Below, piece by piece: positions 24,230 to 32,500 of a stretch of 64,000 nucleotides of DNA. Origin of the DNA: Streptomyces zagrosensis (GTDB taxonomy: Bacteria; Actinomycetota; Actinomycetes; Streptomycetales; Streptomycetaceae); contig NZ_JACHJL010000003.1 of assembly GCF_014203645.1 (NCBI RefSeq), positions 372,001 to 436,000 on the forward strand. Reading direction: 5' to 3'. Below the pieces are notes generated by a model that was not told the DNA's origin, ran no database searches, and was given only the letters and a program-made list of their open reading frames with translations. Position numbers and translations under genes: made by a program. Numbering within the stretch: the first letter of the stretch is position 1; the number at the start of each line of letters is the position of its first letter.

Positions 24230-26302
24230 CTAGCCGGGTTGGCCTTCTCCCGGCTTGTCGGCCAGTTCCGCCTGTATCGTCGCGCGAAGTCGCAGCGTGC
24301 CGACTAACCGCTGAAACGCCTCCGACCAGTAACCAGTCGCCCCCGGCGCGCCGTCGCGTGGTTCCTCCGCCAGCGCCGTCAGGATCTCAAGTCGGTCGGC
24401 CAGCGCGGGGTCCAGGCACCGCTCGGCCAGGCCCATCACCCCGCTGAAACTCCACGGGTAGCTGCCCGCGTCACGAGCGATGTCGAGCGCGTCCACGACC
24501 GCGCGGCCCAGCGGTTCGGCCCAGGGGACCGCGCACACGCCCAGCAGCCGAAAGGCATCGGACAGGCCGTGGGCGGCGATGAACTCCGCGACCCATACGG
24601 CCCGTTCCTCCGGCGGCAGCACCGCGAGCAGCTTGGCCGGGTCACGCCAGGAGGGGCCTTCGGCCGATGCGAGCGGCCGACCGCCGAGCGCGGCCCGTAC
24701 GGCCGGCGCACTGCCATGGGTGTGGGCGGGCGCCGATGCGGTGGGTGTGGGGGGCGATGCGTTGGGCGGAGGAACGGTAGCGGGCGAAGGCGCGGGCGGG
24801 GGCGGGGGCGGGGGCGTTTGAGCGGGGCCGGTGGCCGGGGTGGCTGGAGTCCCCGCTGGACCGGATGGTCCGGCCGAGGCGGGTCCTTGCGGTGTCGGGG
24901 TGGCCGGTGCGCCATGGCCCGGGCTCGGGTCGAGGCTGGCGAAGGCCAGGGCCGCGCGGGCTGCGAGTCCCGTGGGGGCGGCAGACGTATCGCCGCCGAC
25001 CGGGGTACTGAGCAGGGCGCGCGCCCAGGCGGCGTCCCGTTGCCGCACGGCGGCGCGGCTCCATGCTGCGTGGAGTTCCGCCTCCCAGCCATCGGCGACC
25101 GGGACCGCCAGGATGCGCGCGGGAGTACGCCCGCCGAACTGTTGGGACCAGGTCGCCAGCGGCGTTGCCTCCACCAACTGGCCCAGCCACCAGGCCCGTT
25201 CTCCGCGGCCGGACGGCGCCTTCGGTACGACTCCATCGCGCTGCATTTCGCTGTCACAGCTCCGCGGCGGATCGATGACCACCTCCGTTTGGCCGGCTGC
25301 CTCCTCCCGCAGGGTGACGCAAGCCCGAGAGCGTGTGGCCATCCGGGCGGCCAGGGCGGAGCCGGGGAGGGCCGAAAGGAGCTCGGCCGCCGTGGAGCGG
25401 ACATTGCGGCTGCGGTCGGACAGTGCCTGCTCGATGAACGGCTCGTCGGCAGACGAGAGCCCCTCGCGCAGCGAGTCGAGGAACATCAGCCGATCCTCGG
25501 CCCGCTCGGTCGGCCAGGTACGACAGAGGAGGTCGAGCGCGGCAGCCGGGTCCCGACGCCGCAGCGATGCGAGCAGCGCGACCCGTTCGGCGAACAGCCC
25601 CTCCTCCCAGAGGCGGTTCGCCGCCCCCTCATCGAGCACGGCGCCGGGGGCCGCCCCATCGAAGGCGCCGCCTGCCGGGCCGCCGCGTAGGGCGAACCTC
25701 CAGTCCGGGTTGAGCCGTGCCAACCACAGCGCACGCGGCCCCGCGAGGGTGAGCGCTGCCGGGCGCAGGTCCGTCCGGGCGCGGGCCGCATCGATGAGGG
25801 CGGGCAGCAGTGACGAGGGCGCGCGGTAGCCGTACCCGTTGGCGGCGGAGAGCCACTGCGGCAGCAGTTCCGCCAGGTCGGGCGCGGTGCGCGGACCGTT
25901 GCCACCCGTACCAGCGCGGTCGGTGAGCAGCATGGCCAGCCGCAACCGGGCGGCGGGCGGCAACGTCGGCCTGGTGTCGTCGGGCGCGGGAACCGGCCGG
26001 GGCCTGGCGGCGGCGGGCAGCAGCCCCGCGCGGCGCCGCACCGTGCTGACCGCGGCAGCCTCCAACAACGCCATCGGGGCATCCTGCCCCGGCCGCGCGG
26101 CGACGGGCGGGGTGCGCCGATCCGTACCGAGCAGGGCGGCGGCCAGCAGGTCGTCCCAGCCGACGGGAGGGTTCGCCGTGTGGGGGCTCGCGGCGCTGGG
26201 GTTCGCCGTGTGGGGGCTCGCGGCGCTGGGGTTCGCCGTGTGGGGGCTCGCGGCGTCGGAGGGCGTTGCGGCGGGGGTGACCGGGGTGTCGGTCAACGTC
26301 AC
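24230..26302 (-). CDS. DUF5691-family protein of the SWIM/MoxR/VWA cluster
   Basis: 690 residues from GTG 26302, set by GGAGG six bases upstream. Mostly helical, Ala/Leu/Arg-rich, with repeats of the HEAT-like kind (LADRLEILTALAEEPRDG; RAEDRLMFLDSLREGLSSAD followed by EPFIEQALSDRSRNVRSTAA). An N-terminal three-fold decapeptide repeat and a central Pro/Ala/Thr linker (about 480-560) interrupt the helical parts. I recognise the family (DUF5691) by context and pattern; its biochemical role is unknown. It starts 91 bases after the SWIM gene in the same direction, so it probably shares that gene's damage-type promoter. Confidence 0.75.
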   Translation of the reverse strand: MTLTDTPVTPAATPSDAASPHTANPSAASPHTANPSAASPHTANPPVGWDDLLAAALLGTDRRTPPVAARPGQDAPMALLEAAAVSTVRRRAGLLPAAARPRPVPAPDDTRPTLPPAARLRLAMLLTDRAGTGGNGPRTAPDLAELLPQWLSAANGYGYRAPSSLLPALIDAARARTDLRPAALTLAGPRALWLARLNPDWRFALRGGPAGGAFDGAAPGAVLDEGAANRLWEEGLFAERVALLASLRRRDPAAALDLLCRTWPTERAEDRLMFLDSLREGLSSADEPFIEQALSDRSRNVRSTAAELLSALPGSALAARMATRSRACVTLREEAAGQTEVVIDPPRSCDSEMQRDGVVPKAPSGRGERAWWLGQLVEATPLATWSQQFGGRTPARILAVPVADGWEAELHAAWSRAAVRQRDAAWARALLSTPVGGDTSAAPTGLAARAALAFASLDPSPGHGAPATPTPQGPASAGPSGPAGTPATPATGPAQTPPPPPPPAPSPATVPPPNASPPTPTASAPAHTHGSAPAVRAALGGRPLASAEGPSWRDPAKLLAVLPPEERAVWVAEFIAAHGLSDAFRLLGVCAVPWAEPLGRAVVDALDIARDAGSYPWSFSGVMGLAERCLDPALADRLEILTALAEEPRDGAPGATGYWSEAFQRLVGTLRLRATIQAELADKPGEGQPG
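26170..26259 (-). repeat. Three 30-base tandem repeats within the DUF5691 gene
   Basis: Two exact copies and a third that diverges in its last bases, each encoding the decapeptide SPHTANPSAA near the protein N-terminus. Perfect DNA identity suggests a recent expansion. Confidence 0.85.
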
Positions 26303-26393
26303 GGTGTGCCTCCAGGGGCCGGGAGGTGGCTGATCATGGGCGGCGATGGGCTCGGCTCGATGCGCGTGGCGGCGTCGCGAGAGAGCGGCGTCG

Positions 26394-28241
26394 TCATGAT
26401 GCCGCTCGGCGGTTGCCCGGCGACAGCGATACGGGCGTTTCGTCCCAGGCCGTGAGAGGGACGAAACCGCGGTGCCCGCACTCGCCGAAGACGGTGAGGG
26501 GAGCACCACCCGATATCGAGGCGAGCTGCCACAGGTTGGTGGGGCAGCGGGGGTCGATGGGCAGGGCGAGCCCGGTATCCGCGTCGGCGAGCTGCCAGCC
26601 CTTGGCATCGGCTCGCGCCGCTACTGCGGCTTCGCCGCTGCCGCCGGCTGGGCTGCCGGTCGGGCTGCCGGCGCTGTGGGCGCTACTGCCGCTGCCACCG
26701 GGCGTACTGCCGCTGCCGCCGGGGGCAGCGCAGTTGCCGTCGCCCGTACCGCCGCGCGCGGTGCCTGTGGTGGCGAGCGCGGCCACGGCTGCCGCGTCGG
26801 GTATCGGAACGACGCGGGAGAGGATCACCGGCCAGGCGTCGAGCCAGGGATCGTCCCGTAACGCAGTGCCGTACGCAGCGAGAGCGGTGGATACGTCCAC
26901 TCCGGGCGGAGCAGAGACGGTCGCGCCGGCCGGCACCCCGTCGTGGGCGTCCGCCCGAGTGGCAGCGGTGGTGGCAGCGGTGGCGGCGGCGGACGGCTGA
27001 GAGGGGCCTGGGCCGGACTGGCCCGTGGTCTCATCGGCCTGGGCCGTGGCTACTGCGCTCCGGCCGTCCCTAGTAGCTGGCGCGGCCGTCTCCCGAGCTT
27101 CATGCGCAGCAGTCGTGGCTGCCCGGTCCTCGGGCGCCGGCGCTTGGGGCTGGGGCTGGGGTCCTGCACTGCTCACCGTCCCGTAGCACGTGCCGAGCGT
27201 GGCGCGCAGGAGGCGGGCAGCGGGGTAGTACGCGAGGTCGGCGTCCAGCACGAGGCCGACCGGCAGGGCCAGCTCGGGGGCGCGGCCCGCGGCACCGAAG
27301 GAGAGAAGCATGGCCATCCGGCCCGTCCGCGAGCCGCGCAGCCATACGCGCCGAGTGGTCAGCTTGCCGTCGTCGCTGTCCTGGCGAGCGAGGACCAGCC
27401 AGTGATCCCGGACGGGGTCGGCCGTGGCCAGCAGTTCGGCCGTGTCCGTGGTCAGCCCGATGCGCGTACGAGCCGTGGCGGCCAGCGGCGCCGGGAGATC
27501 GGCCACTCGGAGGAAGCCCTCAGTGAGGAGGTGCAGCAGTGCGCACTCCTCAAGCAACCGGGACGGCCAGTCCGGGCCGGACGAGGCGATCGTGCCCAAC
27601 TCCCGTGCCCGAGAGGCAAGACCGGGTGCCTGCGCGTCCACCATGCGGGCGGCTGTCTCATCCCACTGGGTATAGCCGGACCGGTCGGCTCCAGCCAAGC
27701 CGTCCCGGAGGAGATCGGCGAGCCGCTGCTCCAATTCCGTAGCGCCTGCGGCGATGCGGCGCTCTCGTTGCTCGACGCGCTCCGTGCGCCGGCGCGCCGG
27801 CGCATCGCCCCGGGCACCCTGCGTGCCCTCGCCGGCATCATCCGGCCCCCGCATGCCGTCCGCGCCGGCACCACCGGCCGAAGCCACCACCCGCTCCGCG
27901 CGCTGGCGTCGGCTGCTCAGCCACTCGTCGGCCCACGGCGGCGGCACGGCCTCGCGCACGGTGTCTCCCGCGGCCCATAGCAGCAGCAACCCCAGGGCGT
28001 GCTTGCACGGGAACTTACGGCTTGGGCAACTACACCGGTACGCCGGCTCCGTAAGGTCGATCACGGCTTGGTACGGCTTGGTGCCACTGCCCGCGCACAG
28101 CCCCCACAAGGCACCATCCTGCGTCCCGCTGCCTGACCACGGCGCGGGCGTCGCGAGCCTGCTGCCCGCCTTTTGTGATGAAGCGTCAGGAGCCAGCGCG
28201 AGCACCTGTTCCGCCGTCCATCGTTCCCCCTGCACATCCAT
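26394..28241 (-). CDS. SWIM zinc-finger protein (YehQ-like)
   Basis: 615 residues from ATG 28241. SWIM zinc finger C-x-C-x6-C-x-H at Cys70, Cys72, Cys79 and His81 (YRCSCPSRKFPCKHALGLLL). Around it are the usual N-terminal WTAEQVLALAPDASS and, downstream, a long alpha/beta region (LADLLRDGLAGADRSGYTQW; VWLRGSRTGRMAMLLSFGAA) seen in YehQ-type proteins, interrupted by an Ala/Thr-rich insert (about 370-440) and a Gly/Ser-rich insert (about 530-570). SWIM fingers bind DNA or proteins. The start lies 7 bases after a -10 TAACGT of a damage-type promoter, so the transcript is leaderless. Confidence 0.85.
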   Translation of the reverse strand: MDVQGERWTAEQVLALAPDASSQKAGSRLATPAPWSGSGTQDGALWGLCAGSGTKPYQAVIDLTEPAYRCSCPSRKFPCKHALGLLLLWAAGDTVREAVPPPWADEWLSSRRQRAERVVASAGGAGADGMRGPDDAGEGTQGARGDAPARRRTERVEQRERRIAAGATELEQRLADLLRDGLAGADRSGYTQWDETAARMVDAQAPGLASRARELGTIASSGPDWPSRLLEECALLHLLTEGFLRVADLPAPLAATARTRIGLTTDTAELLATADPVRDHWLVLARQDSDDGKLTTRRVWLRGSRTGRMAMLLSFGAAGRAPELALPVGLVLDADLAYYPAARLLRATLGTCYGTVSSAGPQPQPQAPAPEDRAATTAAHEARETAAPATRDGRSAVATAQADETTGQSGPGPSQPSAAATAATTAATRADAHDGVPAGATVSAPPGVDVSTALAAYGTALRDDPWLDAWPVILSRVVPIPDAAAVAALATTGTARGGTGDGNCAAPGGSGSTPGGSGSSAHSAGSPTGSPAGGSGEAAVAARADAKGWQLADADTGLALPIDPRCPTNLWQLASISGGAPLTVFGECGHRGFVPLTAWDETPVSLSPGNRRAAS

Positions 28242-28248
28242 GTCTACG

Positions 28249-28271
28249 ACGTTAGGCCACCCCTCTGACAA
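28249..28271 (-). promoter_or_regulatory. DNA-damage-type (PafBC) promoter of the SWIM-DUF5691 unit
   Basis: On the minus strand: TTGTCAGAG, eight bases (GGGTGGCC), TAACGT. One base differs from the TTGTC(A/G)GTG-N8-TAnnnT signature (GAG for GTG). The -10 ends 7 bases before the SWIM ATG, an arrangement like that at pcrA. Confidence 0.65.
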
Positions 28272-28307
28272 TCGCTCTGACCTGCGGGTTCGGTCGGCCA
28301 GGACGGA

Positions 28308-28330
28308 TTGTCAGAGGGGTGGTGCATGGT
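28308..28330 (+). promoter_or_regulatory. Second, divergent DNA-damage-type promoter for moxR-DUF5682-VWA
   Basis: TTGTCAGAG, eight bases (GGGTGGTG), CATGGT. The -35 half and spacer are identical in kind to the opposed site at 28249-28271; the two form a 17-base inverted repeat (GATTGTCAGAGGGGTGG and its complement) 34 bases apart. The -10 keeps A2 and T6 but lacks the first T. It leaves a leader of about 45 bases before the MoxR GTG. Confidence 0.5.
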
Positions 28331-28382
28331 GGAGAACGTCCCCGGCTGAGGCAGCCGGATGGGCGTGCGAGGAGGGGGATTT

Positions 28383-29597
28383 GTGACCGTGTTTGGGACC
28401 GCGAAGACCATGCCGGGAGCCGCGAAGGCCGCGCCTGGAGCCGCTGGGACGGGCGAAGCCGCCGATACGGCGGGAACTCCTGCAACTGTTGGAGCCGCGC
28501 ACGAGACCGAGGGACGCGCGGAGGTGCTTCGGCCACATGCCGAAGACACGTTCGCCGATGAACTGGCCGCGCTCGCCGCGGCCGACGATCGGCCGCGGCC
28601 GGCCCGTTGGCGGCTCTCACCGTGGGCCGTTGCCACCTATCTGTTGGGCGGAACACTGCCGGACGGCACCGTGATCACGCCGAAATACGTGGGACCGCGC
28701 CGCATCGTTGAGGTGGCCGTGACGACGCTGGCCACCGATCGTGCGCTGTTGCTGCTCGGTGTTCCGGGCACCGCGAAGACCTGGGTGTCGGAGCATTTGG
28801 CGGCGGCGGTGAGCGGAGATTCGACGCTGCTGGTACAGGGGACGGCGGGCACGCCGGAGGAGGCCATCCGGTATGGCTGGAACTATGCACAGCTCCTGGC
28901 CCACGGGCCGAGTCGGGACGCGCTGGTGCCAAGCCCGGTGATGCGGGCCATGGCAGACGGCATGACCGCGCGCGTCGAGGAGCTGACCCGTATTCCGGCC
29001 GACGTACAGGACACGTTGATCACCGTGCTGTCGGAAAAGGTCTTGCCCATCCCGGAGTTGGGCGATGAGGTGCAGGCGGTACGGGGGTTCAATCTGATCG
29101 CCACCGCCAACGATCGAGACCGCGGCGTCAACGAGCTGTCCAGCGCGCTGCGTCGCCGGTTCAACACCGTGATATTGCCGCTTCCTGCGACGCCCGAGGC
29201 CGAGGTGGACATCGTCGCGCGCCGCGTTGACCAGCTCGGGACGTCGCTCGACCTGCCGTCCGTGCCCGAGGGCCGCACGGAAATCCGGCGCGTCGTGACG
29301 GTCTTTCGCGAGCTGCGTGAGGGGGTGACCGGCGACGGCCGTACGAAGCTCAAGTCCCCGTCCGGCACGTTGTCCACGGCGGAGGCGATCTCCGTGGTCA
29401 CCGGCGGCCTCGCACTGGCCGCGCACTTCGGCGACGGCGTGTTGCGCGCGGGCGATATGGCAGCGGGCATTTTGGGCGCGGTGGTGCGGGACCCGGCCGC
29501 AGACCGGGTGATCTGGCACGAATACCTGGAAGCCGTCGTGCGGGAACGTGACGGCTGGCAGGACTTCTACCGAGCCTGCCGAGAGGTGAGCGCGTGA
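28383..29597 (+). CDS. MoxR-type AAA+ ATPase (YehL-like)
   Basis: 404 residues from GTG 28383, set by GGAGGGGG upstream. After an Ala/Gly-rich N-terminus (about 45 residues) the AAA+ core follows: Walker A GVPGTAKTW (126-134), a Walker-B-position segment TARVEELTRIPADVQDTLIT (Glu-Glu where Asp-Glu is commonest), sensor 1 FNLIATANDRD, arginine finger in SSALRRRFNTV. The C-terminal lid includes GGLALAAHFGDGVLRAGDMA. MoxR ATPases remodel or load cofactors on partner proteins together with VWA proteins; a VWA partner is encoded by the next gene, overlapping by 4 bases. Member of the YehL-M-P-Q-like cluster. Confidence 0.9.
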   Translation: MTVFGTAKTMPGAAKAAPGAAGTGEAADTAGTPATVGAAHETEGRAEVLRPHAEDTFADELAALAAADDRPRPARWRLSPWAVATYLLGGTLPDGTVITPKYVGPRRIVEVAVTTLATDRALLLLGVPGTAKTWVSEHLAAAVSGDSTLLVQGTAGTPEEAIRYGWNYAQLLAHGPSRDALVPSPVMRAMADGMTARVEELTRIPADVQDTLITVLSEKVLPIPELGDEVQAVRGFNLIATANDRDRGVNELSSALRRRFNTVILPLPATPEAEVDIVARRVDQLGTSLDLPSVPEGRTEIRRVVTVFRELREGVTGDGRTKLKSPSGTLSTAEAISVVTGGLALAAHFGDGVLRAGDMAAGILGAVVRDPAADRVIWHEYLEAVVRERDGWQDFYRACREVSA

Positions 29598-32500
29598 GCA
29601 CGCTGGGCGAGCGGGCGCGGTCCACGCAGGCCGCGCCGAACGAGACCACCGACGCGGCCGACCTGGACAACGCGGCCGACCTGGACAACGCGACCGACCT
29701 GGACAACGCGACCGACCTGGACGACACGACTGACCTGAACGACGCGGACAACGCGACCGGCCCGAGCAAGACGGCGGGTACGGCGGGTACGACCGATACG
29801 GCGGGTACGACGGATGGCGCGGGCGCTGGGCCGCTGCTCCTGGGCGTACGGCACCACGGTCCCGGCTCGGCGCGCGCCGTACGAACGGTTCTTGAACGGT
29901 GTGTGCCCAAGGCCGTGTTGATCGAGGGCCCACCAGAGGCAGACGCGTTGCTGCCGCTGGCCGCGGACCCGGACATGCAGCCCCCCGTCGCGCTGTTGGC
30001 CCATGTCGCGAATGAGCCCGGCCGAGCGGCCTTTTGGCCGCTCGCGGAGTTCTCACCGGAGTGGGTGGCGATCCGGTGGGCGGTGGAGCGTGGGGTTCCG
30101 GTGCGGTTCATCGATCTGCCGGCGGTGCACACCTTGGCTCTCGCCGGGACGGACCTGGAACCCGCCGCGGGCCAGCCGGAACAGGAGGAGCCTGCTGGAC
30201 CGTCCGCAGACCTCCCCGCTGAGGAGCGGCCAGGCGGGGACGGGGACGGGGCGAGTTCAGGGACCGCCGATGTGCGGATCGATCCGTTGGCGGTGCTCGC
30301 GGGGGCGGCAGGGTACGACGACCCCGAGCGGTGGTGGGAAGACGTCGTAGAACATCGAGGCGCGCACGTGCATGGTGATGACGGGCATCGGGGCGCGCCT
30401 GCACGCGGCGGTAACGATGACGAACACGCCAGCATGGCGCCCCCCGCCGAGCGAGCCGAGCCGCGCGCCTCGGGCGGGCGCGCCGGCGGGCCGGGGGAGG
30501 CCGAGCGCCAGGATGGAGGAGGCAAGGACGGCCACGCGACGGCTGCCGTGACGGTGACGGCCGCTGCGACGGCGGCCGGGCGGGCTCAGGCCCTCGCCCC
30601 GTTCGTCGCGGTCGGCGAGGCCATGGCCGCGCTGCGCGACGAGTACGGGCACGGCGGACACGGGGCCGACGCGGCGCGCGAGGCGCATATGCGGCTGCGG
30701 TTGCGGGAGGCGCGGCGGGAGTTCGGTGATGAGGTCGCTGTCGTCTGTGGTGCCTGGCACGTGCCGGCGTTGTCCGCCAAGACGACGGTGGCGGCGGATC
30801 GAAAGCTGCTGCGTGGGTTGCCCAAGGTCAAAGCCGAGCTGAGTTGGGTGCCGTGGACACATCGCCGGCTCTCTCGGCGCAGCGGGTACGGCGCGGGCAT
30901 CGCCTCGCCCGGCTGGTACGGCCATCTCTTCAGCTCGCCCGATCGGCCGGTGGAGCGGTGGATGACCAAGGTCGCGGGGTTGCTGCGAGAGGAGGACTAC
31001 CCCGTATCGACCGCGCATGTGATCGAGGCCGTGCGGCTCGCGGACACCCTTGCCATCATGCGTGGCCGCCCGCTCGCGGGGCTCACCGAGACCATCGACG
31101 CCATCCGATCCGTGCTCTGTGAGGGCTCGGATGTGCCACTCGCCCTGGTGCGGGACCGGTTGGTGGTGGGGGACGACATCGGCGAGGTGCCCGATGCGGC
31201 CCCCGCGGCGCCGCTACAGCGCGACCTCACCCGGGCGCAGCGCGCGCTGCGCCTCAAGCCGGCTGCTGGCGAACGGGAGTTGGACCTCGATCTACGAAAG
31301 GACACGGACGCGGAACGTAGCCGGCTGCTGCACCGTGTGCGACTCCTTGGCGTCGAATGGGGCGTGCCATCGGACCGCGCCCGCGCGGGCACCGGCACGT
31401 TTCGCGAAACCTGGCGGCTGAGCTGGGAGCCCGAACTCGCGGTGCGGGTCGCCGAGGCCGGTATCTGGGGAACGACCGTGCTGTCCGCCGCGACCGCGAA
31501 GGCGGAGGCCCTGGCCGTGGACGCGCGGGGGCTGGCAGCCGTCACCGAGTTGGCCGAGCGCTGCTTGCTCGCCGGGTTGCCCGACGCTCTCCCAGTGGTG
31601 ATGCGGGTGCTCGCGGACCGTGCGGCCTTGGACGCCGATGTAGGGCACTTGGCGCAAGCGCTGCCGGCGCTGGTGCGGTCCGTGCGGTACGGAGATGTGC
31701 GGGGGACGGACGCGGCGGCGCTTGGCGAGGTGGCGGCCGGCCTCGCCGAGCGGGTTTGTGTCGGACTGCCGCCCGCATGCGTCGGCCTGGACGCGGACGG
31801 TGCGGGGGAGATGCGCGAGCACCTGGACGCGGCCCACCGGGCCATCGGCCTGCTGGCCGAGACGCGTGGCCAGACCGTGGTGTCGTCGGCAGCGGACCGG
31901 GGCGCCGGCGGCACCACGGACGGCGCCGTGGACGATGCCCCGTCCAGCCCCGACGCCGGTGGCGGCAGTAGTGGCAGCGGTGCTGGCGGTGGAGAGGCCG
32001 GCCGGCCGGACAACGCCGGCGCAGGCCCGGGCGAGCTGGGGTTGCGGGCGCGGTGGTCCGCCGTGCTGCGAGTCCTGGCGGAACGTGATGGCACGCCGGG
32101 GCTGATCCGGGGTCGGGCTGCCCGACTACTCCTCGACGATGGGCGGCTGGCCGAAGGAGAGGCCGCCCGGTTGATGGGCCTGGCGCTGTCACCCGGCACC
32201 CAGCCGGTCGCGGCGGCTGCCTGGATCGAGGGGTTCATCGGCGGAGGCGCTGGTGGCGGCATGCTCCTGGTCCACGACGAGCGGCTGCTCGGCCTGATCG
32301 ACGGTTGGCTGTGCGGCGTCGCGGCCGAGGCGTTCACCGATGTGCTCCCCTTGCTGCGCCGTACCTTCTCCGCGTACGAGGAAGGAGTACGCCGCACGCT
32401 AGGTGAGCTGGTGCGGCGCGGCCCCGCCGGCGGCCCTGCCCATGCGGGCGGCCCCTCCATCACCGCTGTGGCCCCGGGCTTCGCTCCGGAGACCGACCCC

